A stretch of DNA of 64,000 bases from Atopsyche davidsoni. Its lineage: Eukaryota > Arthropoda > Insecta > Trichoptera > Hydrobiosidae. A program made the translations under genes and the position numbers. The notes under the pieces are model-generated. The model did not search any database and was not told where the DNA came from. It saw only the letters and a list, made by a program, of their open reading frames with translations. This document shows positions 48,431-61,000 of the stretch, one piece after another; positions within the stretch are counted from its first letter, which is position 1; each line of letters starts with the position of its first letter. Where the stretch lies: positions 12,774,501 through 12,838,500 of the forward strand of contig JAILWY010000027.1 in NCBI GenBank assembly GCA_022113835.1, read 5' to 3'.

Positions 48431-50490
48431 CAGCTTTTCAATGTGTATATTTATTATACGAGTATATGTGATTTCAAGTTTTGTAAGCATATAAAATATG
48501 AAAACCACTTTTTCAAATTCCATTTCAATATCTAAAAATAACACTTCAAATTACGTTCATCACATTAGCCTGTTGTCGAAAGCCTTCTAGCCAATTGGCT
48601 AAATTTGGTTGTTATATAAGCAGATGAAGTTTTTGTAACAACAAATTGACGAGAGAAAAACGGAATTCCTCACACAGCTTTCAGTAGATTGTTTATTTCA
48701 TTTTATATACCCATTGTTTATGGCTAGTTTACGCTTTATCTCGACCGCTCTGCTACATTTAGGATTGTAACGGACCTTTTTCTTTTAGAGATTCTATCTG
48801 CACGGCGTGAAAACGATCGATGTATTTTTTGCAGAAAATTTGTTTATAATAAAAGTCACCGGGCTTTATAAGCTGTCGGAGGAAAAAAAACCGATGCTCG
48901 AAGTAGCTAGATGATGTGTACTGTAAACAAAATAATAACTTACTAAAAAAAAAAAAGGGCATTGATAATTATTATATGTGTGTTTTAAATCAGATATAAG
49001 TTTGAAAATTTCGGTAAAATAATTTCATGTTAATGCAGTGATAACGTTTTGTTTCTCTAGTGGCAGTTAGTATTGATGTTTCAAAAAAAAAAAAAAAATT
49101 AAATATGCAAATGAGTAAAGCTTGTTTTTATCATACAGAGTACATTCATTGACACATGATTTTCTAGCCTCGTTTAACACTTGAAATATAATAAGCTCGT
49201 AGATTCGATTGTCAGAAACTTGTTCTACAATACAAGTACAAGCGATTAACACAGAGTTATTTTCGCATTAACTGCTTCCGGCAATATTTATGACGTCGTA
49301 AAGTAAGAGTACTGGGTTCTCAATTTAATGGTTTATAGCCTTTAAATAACTACAATACAACTACAACTCCGTTCAAAATAAACTATTTATTGGTTGGTTT
49401 GTTTGTTTTTGATCTAAGATCCCCGGCTTGATCCCCGTCTTGACGGGTGAATTGAAAAAATCTAAATATCTATTGATAAAAAAATTACTTTGCGCTGTAT
49501 AATTTTATGTCACAAAAAAGAAAAATATTGTAAAAGTACAACGCTTAATATAGTGACTTACTAACTAGAAACTATAGTTACTAGATAACAAAATATGCCA
49601 AAAAAATATGGAAATATTTTCAACAAAGAAGTTACCGCAATATACCAACAGCTTCACACAAAATTACATATTTTTTGCAACCGCAATTTTTATAAAATAT
49701 ATTTTGCATGATAAAGGTCTACAAACATCTCGTTGAAGCTCTTGTTAAAGCTCTTGTTTATTCATCGCTCGTCGTGATCATTACCGAGCAATTATGGTTA
49801 TCGCACAGAACATCAGCAAAAAGTAAGGATAGAAAAATAAAACAATCTAAACTTACTTTCGAGGGCATCTGATTTAATTTTTTTTTGTACGCGGTAAAAG
49901 CTCGTCAGGCCGGTTGGCCGGTCAGCTTTAAATATGCATGAAACCATGCGGCTGTAGGGTCAAACCAAAAACCTATATTGTTAAATGTAGATTAGCTAGA
50001 TTTTTATAAAAATATTCACGAATATTTTATTCAAATAACCTGAATGAACAATTTACAAACCCAGCACCCGCTGCAAAGGACAACCGTACTCAAAATTGAT
50101 GCACTGCATAAAATGTCATAAAATGTCGTTAAATAATAAATAAAAAAACTATGCCATATACATATGCCCAGAGATGAGTCACCCTCTTGATAGACAACAA
50201 TACAAACGAGTTTGGAGCGGACTCATAACCTCGTACGAGCTAGATGTATTCAAGAACAGAAGAAAGGTATCAAACACTTTAAATTCTTCAATGCCTAGAC
50301 TAGTAAATAAAATGTTTTTCATTATTTTACTATTGGAGCAAACGTATATTTGGTATGGTAACTTACTATGTAGAGCATTTGTAAAATTGCTTACAATAAA
50401 ACCGAGCCAATGAGGAGCTTTTATGAAAGCATTACCCACACTACAGGTCCGCGCTGCAGAGCGAATTGAATGGGTTCTTTAGAGAACAGC
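48431..50490. other. AT-rich non-coding DNA
   Basis: No gene or repeat family was recognised. A GC hairpin cccgtcttgacggg at 49434-49447 is short and isolated. Confidence 0.4.
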
Positions 50491-50491
50491 C

Positions 50492-50565
50492 GGGGGGTGC
50501 TGGGGGTGCTGGGGGTGCTAGGGGGTGCTAGGGGGTGCTGAAGGGTGCTGAGGGGTGCTGCGGGG
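50492..50565 (+). repeat. G-rich minisatellite, unit gggggtgct(a/g)
   Basis: Seven imperfect 9-10 base units of gggggtgct(g/a). Every unit has a run of three to six G, so the plus strand has strong quadruplex potential. Non-coding. Confidence 0.9.
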
Positions 50566-51713
50566 GACACGAGGCTTTATTCTGGGTGTGGGTGGAATCA
50601 AACAATTCAAAACAATGTTTGAGTAGAAAAGCTTTAAAATAAGTATTTTTTTACATAAGTACCCCCTTTCTCACTACATAATCAAAGTTACATTGATTAT
50701 TTGCTGTGTACTTTTGTAGACACTGTCTCGATTTTTTATTAGTCTTTTTACACGTGAAACGCACCTTCAGCTATAGCGTCATATGTTCAGGAGTGACATA
50801 AAACATTTATATCGTATATTTTAGCTATAGTTCTTGGCATAATTGTATGAGTATTCATGACTAATCTTCAAACGTTATTGCATATATATATTTTTCGTAT
50901 AACTCTTAGTTCTTAACTATTTAATATAATTCATAATTTTTTTATCTTCAAAATTTAAAAAAATCCTATTCATTGTAAAATGTTTTGTAATATTTTTTTT
51001 TAGATATTTCTTACTAAAGAGTTTATACTGTGAACACAAACGCCTTAATTTTGTTAAAAATATAAATTTAAAAAGATGTTTAATTACAACAAAGTAGTTT
51101 CTTGCAAAATTATTTGTTAATTTAAAGTGAATTGAGGCTGCATTTTATCAATATTTTAAAAAGTCAAAAATGAACTTTGTTGATATAAATTTATTAAAAA
51201 ACCATAAATGGTGTTTTTTTTATTTAACGAGTCGCGTTAAAAAAATTCTGGTAAAATTTTTATTTGGTTTTTAAAAGCTTATGTTAATAAACTACGTACT
51301 TCCTGGGGAAGTCTTACGTTTCCACAAGTAAGTCGACTCTAGTATTGATTTACCAAAGCGCTGGCAAAGTTTCAAGAAACAATCTGAAATAAATTCGTCA
51401 ATATGAAGGACACGGGTAATAAAATGTCAACAATCGATTTGTATTGCATGCGGCATTGCGTTCAACTAAACTCTAAACCCAACTAGCTTATTGGCGTTTT
51501 CAAATCAATATTGACATTTGTGAAATACAAAATTCAAATAATTACTCAAACCGTACATGACCGTGTCAACAGTGCAAAACGCGATCCATACTACCCCCTG
51601 TATCGGGGCTGTCGGATCGTGCAGTCTCGCGTTTCAGTGACTAACTCCGCGGGTGACTCATGAGCCCACGCGACGGCCTCCCTCACCCTCAACCTCCCCC
51701 TGGCCCACCCTTC
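50566..51713. other. AT-rich non-coding DNA
   Basis: No gene or repeat recognised up to a GC-rich pocket at 51590-51713, which directly abuts the hAT MITE insertion site. Confidence 0.4.
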
Positions 51714-51721
51714 GCTTACAT

Positions 51722-52176
51722 CAGTGCTTCTCAAAGTGGTCCCTACGGACCCCAGGGGGTTTCTGGGATCATTCAGGGGGTCCTTAAAAATTAAAATCGA
51801 TTTGGGGGTCCCTGAACAACGTCAGGGGGTCCGCGCAAGGTTTAATATAAAATTTTAAAAATTGTGACACATTTTTAATAGTATGGAAGTTAAAATAAAT
51901 AACAATGAATACATTATTAGCAATTTTTACGTCCTAAGTAAAATATAAATATAAACAGGTGCATAAAATACAAATAATAACGGACATCGCGGTGAGTCAG
52001 GTAGGTTAATACAGGAACGCAATAGAGTCGATACTTGCACCAACTAGTCTTTAATATGAATTTATGTAGTTTTTAACCCTGGCTCCGTAGGCATGTTTTG
52101 ACTATGAAAGGGGGTCCGTGGGCAAGTTTTGACTGTGAAAAGGGGTGCGTGGGCCAAAAGAGTTTGAGAGCCACTG
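51722..52176. mobile_element. intact hAT-type MITE (family C, copy 2) with 8-bp target duplication
   Basis: Begins cagtgcttctcaaagtgg and ends gagtttgagagccactg, imperfect inverted repeats of the CAGTG...CTCAAA type common in hAT elements. The exact 8-base duplication gcttacat lies on each side (51714-51721 and 52177-52184). The 455-bp interior matches 23387-23875 closely, has two 31-base units instead of six and encodes nothing. Confidence 0.92.
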
Positions 52177-52261
52177 GCTTACATCTTACAGAACTGTCGG
52201 AGTATAGCCAGGGTAAGGGTAGCTATTGCATGTGGTTTCTAGTTTAATTCAATATATTCAG

Positions 52262-52745
52262 AAATTCAATATTTTTGACAGAGAGTACTTGGTGGAATTC
52301 CATTTTAAAATTTTAGAAAAAAATACTTGAGTGATTTGTCAGGTGCATTAAAATCACATTCCCCCTTACCACCTAACAATCACTCTCTCTCTCTTTTCAA
52401 CAACCTCTCCCTCTAACAATTGTTTACCTAATTACTTATTATTATATAAAATCTCACTCTGTTTGATAATGCCAACGTGAAAGGTTGGGGAAACCAGTCA
52501 CAAATAAAAACGAACATGTAGAAATTTATTCTAAAATATCAATATATTCACGTAATCAATATTTTTGACAGACAGTACTTGGTGGAATTCCATTTTAATA
52601 TTTTAAATAAAATACTTCAGTGATTTTTCTTAATGTAATTTTTACAGGTGACCGGTTTCGTCAACCTTTCATGTTGGCATTATCAAACTGAAACCGGTCA
52701 CCTGAAATCGGTCATACTGAAATCGAAATTCAATATATCAATATA
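52262..52745. mobile_element. family B cluster (copies 4 and 5)
   Basis: Two forward left arms (atttttgacagagagtactt at about 52269 and atttttgacagacagtactt at about 52562, each followed by ggtggaattccatttt) are interleaved with two hairpin cores. One core is on the plus strand at about 52455-52495 and one on the minus strand inside 52645-52704. The words tcaatatattca recur at three borders (about 52250, 52540, 52735), suggesting repeated or nested insertion at similar sequence. Confidence 0.8.
52645..52704 (-). ncRNA. hammerhead-like motif enclosed by perfect 15-bp arms
   Basis: The arms caggtgaccggtttc (52645-52659) and gaaaccggtcacctg (52690-52704) are exactly complementary and enclose a 30-base loop. 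On the minus strand the loop reads ttgataatgcc..., stem, then gttgac before gaaac, the same hammerhead-like core as at 29655. The core again lacks canonical C3 and G8. Confidence 0.4.
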
Positions 52746-54404
52746 TTCACATCAAGTTTTCTGACTGTATATTATAGTTATTTTTATAATGGTATTTGAG
52801 GATGAAAATTATCCCAAAATTTACCAAACTAACAACTGAAATTGATAAATTACTAAACAATCAGTCGACGGTAATATCTATATGTTTTATTATGTGTGCC
52901 GTTGAATTGACCACTGTCAAGTGAGAACCTTAATTCAATTTTTAAATGTACTGAGATGGCTGTTTTAATGAATTACGTGAAGCAAAGTAAAAGAAAACTG
53001 AAATGAATTATAATAACCAACTGACGTATAAACGGTTAAGTGTGAATCTCCTAATGAAAACTTCTTCCTACAAAAATCACAAAATGATTTCGATCTCGAC
53101 TGAATAAACGAACTATCATCAACAATTTAACAGAAGCGTGGCTTCTGTCAAAACAAGTTAGGCCCAATAAACAACTTGAATGACTACAGACTTTCAGTAG
53201 CAAATTGTTAACCACTTCCTCTTGCAGTCCCGCAGCGGACTGAAAAACATGTCCGGTTTGAAAAACTTAAATTAAAACGAAAGCCAGACATAAAATACAA
53301 ACGATTGAATCACATATCATAACGCACAGTGTTAAATATGTATAATAGTTCTAGGGGGAAACAATCGTGGTAAGTTTGCAAGGTATAAACACCCCTCGGA
53401 CGAGGCGGCCACGCGACGCTCTGACCGCACAATACCTGACGTGATCGACTGCTAGCTTTATTGGATCGTACTGTATGTACCTGAGTTACATGGTCAGTAA
53501 TAACTAGATTATTTTTCATGCAAACAGATATTATTTCATTTGTTTTCTATTTCCCCAAAACCATAAATCTGAAAAATCGTTTTTTCGACACTAAACTCTA
53601 AAAAAAATATCGGACCTAAAAAAAGTATTCTAATAGTAAATTTCAGCCTCCGCGGATCAGTATTTTTTATCAATATATACGACTGTTGTAATCTAATATA
53701 TAATGTAAACAAATCTTGGTAAAGACAATAACGTTACTTAATTATCAAGTAACTAAAATGCAAGCATAATAAATAAGCTGAGAACGATTTAAGATGTTGA
53801 AAGAAATATTAAGAAACCTTCTAAACGTCCGAACCCTCCCTCTCCCCAAAACGATATGGCCGATAAGATCACTTAGTCATTCGATATCTTCGGAAATTAA
53901 CTTATTTTTAAAGGGTGGTTTTTTTATATGGAAACGCGTGAAATAACACAATAAATTTCTAAAATTATAGACGCAAACATCATATAGGCTTTACTTTATC
54001 TTTAGAAAATTTTTAAAGAGCAGAATTTTGCTAAAATGTTCATGAACTCGATTTGGCACAATGGTCAGACAAAATGTAGTGTTAAGTAGCTCGCGTCGAA
54101 AAAAACCACAAGTAGGCACAAGAAGCAAAAAATTCTAGATTAAAAATTTGAAGGAAATCAGTTATTATAAAAAGCTTCAAAATTGTTTCCTATCAGACAG
54201 TCTCTTTTATATATTTAGATATGAGCATTGAAAAAGCTGCCTGAAATAAAATGTCACGTCAAGTACGTGATATACTAAACTGCCATCATTTGTCGATTAG
54301 GATTTTTAAGCCGCTTAGCGAAAAAGGAAAGGCGAGCTTTAAACGCTGTTGGAAACATCACATATAAAATATATAAATTAAACTACGAAAAATTTGACAA
54401 AAAA
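52746..54404. other. AT-rich non-coding DNA
   Basis: No gene or repeat family recognised apart from the neighbouring family B pieces. Confidence 0.4.
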
Positions 54405-54452
54405 ATATCAAAACGGAATTCCACCGAGTACTTTCTGTCAAAAATACTGAAT
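54405..54452 (-). repeat. family B terminal fragment
   Basis: The words aaaacggaattccaccgagt and actttctgtcaaaaatact match the outer end of family B in the orientation of its right arm. No hairpin core is present. Confidence 0.7.
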
Positions 54453-57400
54453 AACTAAGATTTCGTATTAAAATAATATATTGCACTTGTATGAAACTTA
54501 AAATCAGTAAGAGCGCTCCACTCACTCAATATGCACAGTGTTCCTACGCCCCTGAGCAAAGGGCAATCATCCGACGTGTTTCTTTGATCTGCTCGACAAC
54601 TCCTCGCGCCCCTCCTCGGCCACTTCATTATGCCGAGCGCCCCGCAAACAATCTCCGCCGCCACTGGCCCGCGGGGCGCCAGGCCCAGTGGCGCACGCCG
54701 CAGTGACTCTCTCCCATCGTTACCGGAAAAATACTTACCGACAAATCTTAAAATAATCGATCATACTCCTTTTGTGTTCTTTAAAACTCTCGGTGTGTCG
54801 TAGAGCTCTCTGAATTAGCGATTATTCTCGCTAATACTTTACTTGTGAATGAAATGACTACAGCGAGGAAAAACGATGAAAGCATAGAGAAAAATGTCAT
54901 AACCGTGAAATTTCTAGATTGCAGATAAATTGACCGACTTGATATGAGTATTTAATGATCAAAAAAAAAATCGGGATTGCCACCAAGTTTTATTATGTCA
55001 ATATGAAAAAATTGCTCAAAGCAAAAAGCCACTAGGTTCACAGGTCGGCTCTGATAATATACTCGTATGTAAAGTGCGTCAACATATTATATTTAAATAT
55101 CCAACACACTTACACACAACGTACTTCAATATTAGAATAATAAAATTCTATTAAAACTTATATTTTTTTATGTAATTTATGCGGTAATAAAATGGGTAAA
55201 TTTATGAAAAATGTAGCTCTACATTTTTCTTGGCTGGAAATAACAGCCACTTTATCACGGCAGAACCAATTTCAATACATGAGTATAAACCACTCGCTTC
55301 AAGTGTGGCTCGATAGCACTACACGGGCAGTGGAGCTTGCAATAGAACAATGAGATGTTTTATCCTCTACACATCACACAAACAAGATTTTTAAAAAATT
55401 GTATTCATTGATTTGTACTATTTAAAGTTTAGATGTGTGTAGTTTTTACTGTTAGGGGTAGATTTGGATCAGAACCATTTTCTACCGGTTACGCCATCAA
55501 ATCCTTCAAGAACTTAAATCCCTAATTAAAAAAATATGCACCTTGCTAAACTATGCACCTTTAAAAAAACTTTAATATATTGAATGGCAATAAAACTTCA
55601 CATATTTTTTTTTACAAAAAGTACTAGGTGAGTATAGAGAGAGGTTTTTAAAAAAGCAAGTAGCATCAAAAAAATTAAAGTCGAAATATCGCTGAAAGCA
55701 TTTTTTTTGCATAAAAATATTTAAATTTTAGTTTGCAGCCTGAAGATTCATTACACGAATTTCCATGGTTAATAATTTTGGAATCACCTCAATCGACCTC
55801 TACAAATACTACATCTACACATTCCTTTGCACTGCGAAAAAGAGTTAAGGAGACGTATTGGTTAAATAAATTTTGGCTCGAAACCAATTTAAAGTGTGTG
55901 AAAGTTCTCGGAGTTCGAGCGGAGAACGAACCGCAAGGGGATGGCTCACGAGGGGATGGTCCGCGAGGGGATGGCCCGCAAGGGGGATGGCGCCGAAGGG
56001 CTCTCCAAGTGAAGGCCGGCTTCATGGTCCGCAAATGCAAATACTCTAGGCTCTAGGGCGAGTGCTGCTTGCCGGAAAATATTATTTTTCGATAATCAAC
56101 TTGAATTACTTCAGAATTTTCAGTTCAACGAAGTCGAATTTGAAGAACTCAGCAGCTAAATTTTTTTATTTTTTTTTATTGTAAATCAATTTCTAGCACC
56201 TTGCCACTGAGCATGCCATACAACGTTGAGACTTAGAACGGACATACTCATACACCAATATATTACATACATTTGAAGTCCCTGGCCTCCCAGAAAGTAA
56301 AATTTCGTACTGAATTTTTTTTTAATATTCAGTACATTGAAATAACATTTTCTCAAACATGTTAAAAACAAGTACAATTTATTTGAAATACTACAGGTAA
56401 GTATAATCCTCTCAACACACAAAACATGTATTTCGAAAGTAATCTTACATTTGTGAAATGTGTTGTATTTAATTTAATATTAAACAAACAATACATGTAT
56501 TTAAATTAATTTATAATATAAAATACCCCCGACGAGCCATTCACAGGTAATATCATATCCGACGCAGATCAGAGTTTTTCTGTAACTTCTTTAGTAGACA
56601 TAAACAGTAATCGATTATTTTCACGCGTAAATCATTTTTTCTACCCAGTTTCAACTGATTACATTTGGTTTTGAAATTATTTTCACGTTAAGTCGTGCTA
56701 TCGGTAAAGCCGCATAAAAAATTCGTTACTTCGACTCGGGCGAGTCGCACGCCAACCGAGAATCAATGGGACGAAAATTTCAGGGAGTCCTCACTCAAGC
56801 GAGAGTTTCCCTTTGGATTGGACCCAAGCTTTTTATGAAGTACCCACGAATGGCCTTCAAACTACTCAAAAGCTCATTAGGGTCTTTTTATATACATTTA
56901 ACATGTCTTGTAAAAAAAAATCGACAGTACAGCGTACAAATAAAAGGTTAATAAAAAAAACATATTAATTTAATTGAAATGCAGTGAAATTTTTTTACAA
57001 CACTACAGTATAGTTTTATAGGTAATCATCATTTTAATAACTTTTCCAAAATAAACCAAAACACGATCAATTAAATAAGTCTACTGGCCAGCCTACTAAC
57101 TTAAAGCTAGGTTGAGTTTTCTTTGAAAACAAAAAAATAAAAAGTTACAGTAGTAATCATAAAGTACAGGCCTTATTTGTATGTTTCCGAATCAGATATT
57201 AACTTTGGTGTATACAGGATAATCAAAAGTTCAAACACATTTAGAAAAAGGAGCATATTAGAGAAATTACAATTTTTTGTATTATATCAAAACTAAATTA
57301 CTTCAGCGAATTTAATTCGTAACCCGATCATTTATAAGCAACTGTGAATACAACTAGACCACGAGGCAGCTATAGCAGGTTTAAATATACTAGATATAAT

Positions 57401-57934
57401 AATAGCAATTTTGTTTTAAAGTTTAGTTAAAAGCTCGAGCACGTTTTCCGACATTGCTTGCAGCTCGCATCTACTGGGGCGAACATAATAATTATTGCAT
57501 TCGATAAATGGAGCAATGGAAAATAGCTTTTGAATGAAGCTAAAGACATTCATTGCTGCGAGTTTCAAAATACAATACAAATGGCTTTATCACTGACACA
57601 GCTCATGAATAATGTACCACATGTGACCTCTACCTTAAATGAACCCCACTCAGGATGATTATAGTGTTGAGTGGGTAAATTATTGGTTATATGTGAAAAT
57701 ACTAAATATATGTATTTTAAATAACTTATAATATTTTTTTCTGATTGATACGAGTATTTTGAAGCAGTTGTTGAGCGATAGTAAAGCATTATAAATATGA
57801 TGGCTTTACCGGTATTTATTTTCATTGAATTACTAAAACTTCATTTCAGCACTAGTGATGGTCCCGAGTTTATTCTCGCTCAACTTTTTTTCCGCTTCCT
57901 ACCGGTATTTTCCAACGTTTCAAGCATTTGAGTT
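54453..57934. other. non-coding DNA
   Basis: A GC-rich pocket at 54530-54720 has open frames on both strands but no recognised domain. The stretch also holds the 15-bp array at 55931. Otherwise AT-rich. Confidence 0.4.
55931..55990 (+). repeat. 15-bp G-rich tandem repeat, four units
   Basis: The word aggggatgg recurs at 55936, 55951 and 55966 with a variant at 55981, a period of 15 bases. The open frame across it (GDG-type repeat residues) has no other support as a gene. Confidence 0.85.
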
Positions 57935-58020
57935 TGAAAATACCAACAAGATAGGTTGGCGAAACCGGTTACAAATAAAAACAAAAATGTTGAAAAATCA
58001 CAAAAATAATTTTTATTTAA
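57935..58020 (+). repeat. family B repeat, copy 6 (partial)
   Basis: The words aaaataccaacaagatagg, ttggcgaaaccggttac and aaataaaaacaaaaatgttg followed by aaaaatcacaaaaataattt match the core and right arm of family B with more divergence than the other copies. Confidence 0.65.
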
Positions 58021-60703
58021 ACTATGTCTTTAATTTTCTAACCATCTGGAGAATAATTTTTGTTAATAAATAACGATAGTTGTGGCCTGTGTGGGTGCTC
58101 CAGACGGCAGCTGCCTGTGATGGATAGATTCTGACCGCAATTGATGTTTTGTAAACATCTGAGTGCTCAATAAACAAAGCCCGTATTGGTTTACCCACCC
58201 CGTTCTTCCTAAAGAAACAGCACATACTGGAAGCATGTTTGATTAATAAAATACAACCAAATTACATTTAACCTACATTGCCACTCGTTTCATATTTGTA
58301 TACAGACGTATAAAAAATTTACAAGCGTTACAACTACAAATTTCCTTTATTTTCATTTACATATAAACATGGAACTGCGAACAGACGACGCCAGTTAAGT
58401 GTGTCTCATTCTGGAATATTTGTCCCAGGAGAGGTTTAAATATATAAACAATTTATATAAGAAGCCTAAAAGCTACAGAATGTTTAAGCTCCCAAAAAAT
58501 ATACGTTTAAATAAAAATGAATCTGACTTGTTTAGACAAAAGAAATATAAAATTAATAAATAAATTGGTTGATTCGTTTAAGAACGGTGAGTATCATAAA
58601 ACATTCTAATTGTTATCCATTATCAATATATATCAAGATGCAAGCTGAAACGGATACTGAAAAAAACGTAATATGTGGTGGTACTTGCCAAATTACTTTT
58701 GATTCATTTTTTTTTCATATTAACTCTACGAGCTGAAAACGTGAAGAGTATAAATAATCTAAACGAATATTACAGAATGAGCAAGTAGCAAGTGGTTGGA
58801 AGCATTTTCAGCCAAGTCTGGTTTAACGAATCTCGAGACTTTAAGTCTAGAGGCAATTATTAATATCACATTTACAGAATTTAAATAGATTTACAGGTTG
58901 ATTAAGATTCGAATCAAAAATTTCTGCTGAGTAAATGTGCTAATCATTCCACTACAAGACTGATAAAACGAATCCAGATATTTTAAATAAAAATTAATAA
59001 ACCATCGCAAAATCCTGCATACATCCCGATACGTTTACATTTCTAATCTTATCTTACATTTTCTCGGCTTGAAAGTAGATTCATGATGTAATTTCTGCCG
59101 GACAGAACTCAAATGTGACACATAATGACGATTAATATTTTCATCAGATTATTTCGTTGGATTTGTTTATTTTTATAAAATCCAGGTTAGGAGATTGAAC
59201 GGTTTCAAAATGCAAATTTACCAATTAAAAATGTCGCGTCAGCTGAAAAATTAAAAAGAAGCACGGCTTGCCATTTGAAAAAATGTTTCTTCATTGAAAA
59301 CGCGAAACAAAGCTCAAATTCTCTGCTATTTCGTAAATTGCTGATCAATTCAGACATTGTTTATTCAAATTATACCGTTTTATAATTTAAATTGAACTAA
59401 CAATCGAATAATTAATGTAAAAATAAAAGGAATACAAATAAAACAATTTAAAATTTTTCATAAATAATATTAATTTACCAAAGCAAGCAAAAACAACAGA
59501 TTTTTAAATATGAATAAAATTATTTTTTTATATAAGCTTTAAAAAAAATCTTGTCCAACGTTTCTTGCGATTTTAATTTATAAATTAGCAGCAACGTTTT
59601 CCAAAAGCAAGAAAATGGAATCAAACCACATGTAGTTATAACTGGAACGTAAAATTCAGGTGCAAATCAACTGCTTAATCGTTTATTGGTAATTCATATT
59701 AATTTGTACAACAGCGATATTTATAAATAACTTCCAGTTCCGCTAACGCCTTCTGGTTCTACGAGAATGGAGATAATGAATAGTCGCTCAAGTACTTGAA
59801 TACAGACTCTACAATTAAAAAAAAACTGCTCGTAAAACAAGCGAGATAGACATTTTTTCAACATGTACATGGGAAAGTAATAATCATTCATGAAAATAGC
59901 CACATAAAAATACTCGTTATCTCGTACTTCGAGTATTACATTATGTGTTTTTTACAAGTTCATGGAATAACGACACTACGCGAAAGCATTGAATATTTAA
60001 TGTGATTCTTTTGACATAAACAAAAAGATCAGCAAAATTATTATTACAATCTGGTTTTGGCGCATTACGGATTGCGTCAGGTGAAGCGATATCGCCCATT
60101 TTTTCGCCATAACCGCGTAATAGTAATTTGTTGGTCGGTTGTCAGTTGTGTCGCTGCGTGTGCAGTGCGTTTTAGTTATGGTATACAAGGCCAAGTCATA
60201 ACCCGATCGAGTGACAATTGTTCACAACGTATATCAAACAAAGTACGGCCACAGTTAAAACAGCAGCACTTCACTGAAGTTTTTTTTTTAGATTTATTAT
60301 GCAATCGTACATATTGCATAAGACAATATGGGAGAAAGGTTTTTATATTATATTTTATTTATAAAAAAAAAAACGCAGTAGTAATCCATATGAATCGTCT
60401 ATAGTAGAACATTGCAGAATTACTCTAGAGTAGTGCGATCAAAATTGCGTAAATGATGAATCACTGAAACAAAGCTAATAATGCTTTGCTCCGAATGATT
60501 CTGTAGGCTCGGGGGGACTGATGAGTGTCTGCACCAAACAAATAATATTTGATAACTGAAATATTCATCGGCCTTATCGATACACGCGATAACAAAAGAG
60601 TAGAATTTCATATATTGCTTTTCCCAAGCGTACGTGGGTACTTCTAAATTACGATATCCAAAGTTAACCTTGCGAATACCGCGGAAGCTTCGTTATTTAA
60701 GAA

Positions 60704-60705
<2 letters not shown>
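58021..60705. other. AT-rich non-coding DNA
   Basis: No gene recognised. A tRNA-like fragment may lie on the minus strand at 58905-58970 (gtagtggaatgattagcaca then gattcgaatc), probably an old SINE. Other open frames are featureless. Confidence 0.4.
58905..58970 (-). repeat. tRNA-like (SINE-like) fragment
   Basis: On the minus strand gtagtggaatgattagcac resembles a tRNA D-arm/A box and ttgattcgaatctt resembles a B box at suitable spacing. Stems are not well formed, so a degraded tRNA-derived repeat is more likely than a tRNA gene. Confidence 0.3.

Positions 60706-60790
<85 letters not shown>
60706..60790. repeat. (TA)42 microsatellite
   Basis: Uninterrupted TA dinucleotides for about 85 bases. 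Confidence 0.97.
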
Positions 60791-60792
<2 letters not shown>

Positions 60793-60920
60793 CTATTAGT
60801 GCATAACCTTCACACCTGGCTGCGGCAGCCTTGGTGTGAGTTATTTTAGAAGCGGAAAGAAAGGGTCGGCCGCGGAGTGAGTGGGTCAGCCGCCGAGTGA
60901 ATGGGTCGCGGCGATTCGGG

Positions 60921-61000
60921 CACGCGACAGCACGTGGCGGCACGTCACAGCACGTCACAGCACGTCACAGCACGTCACAGCACGTCACAGCACGTCGCGG
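60921..61000. repeat. exact 10-bp tandem array carrying CACGTCA
   Basis: Eight units with no length variation begin at 60921 and every ten bases to 60991. Five are identical cacgtcacag and three differ at one to three positions. The complement contains TGACGTG, a core seen in CRE/ATF-type and unfolded-protein-response sites, and CACGT/ACGTG also fits bHLH or hypoxia-type half-sites. The 10-base period places the sites on one helix face. Function is not shown. Confidence 0.9.
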
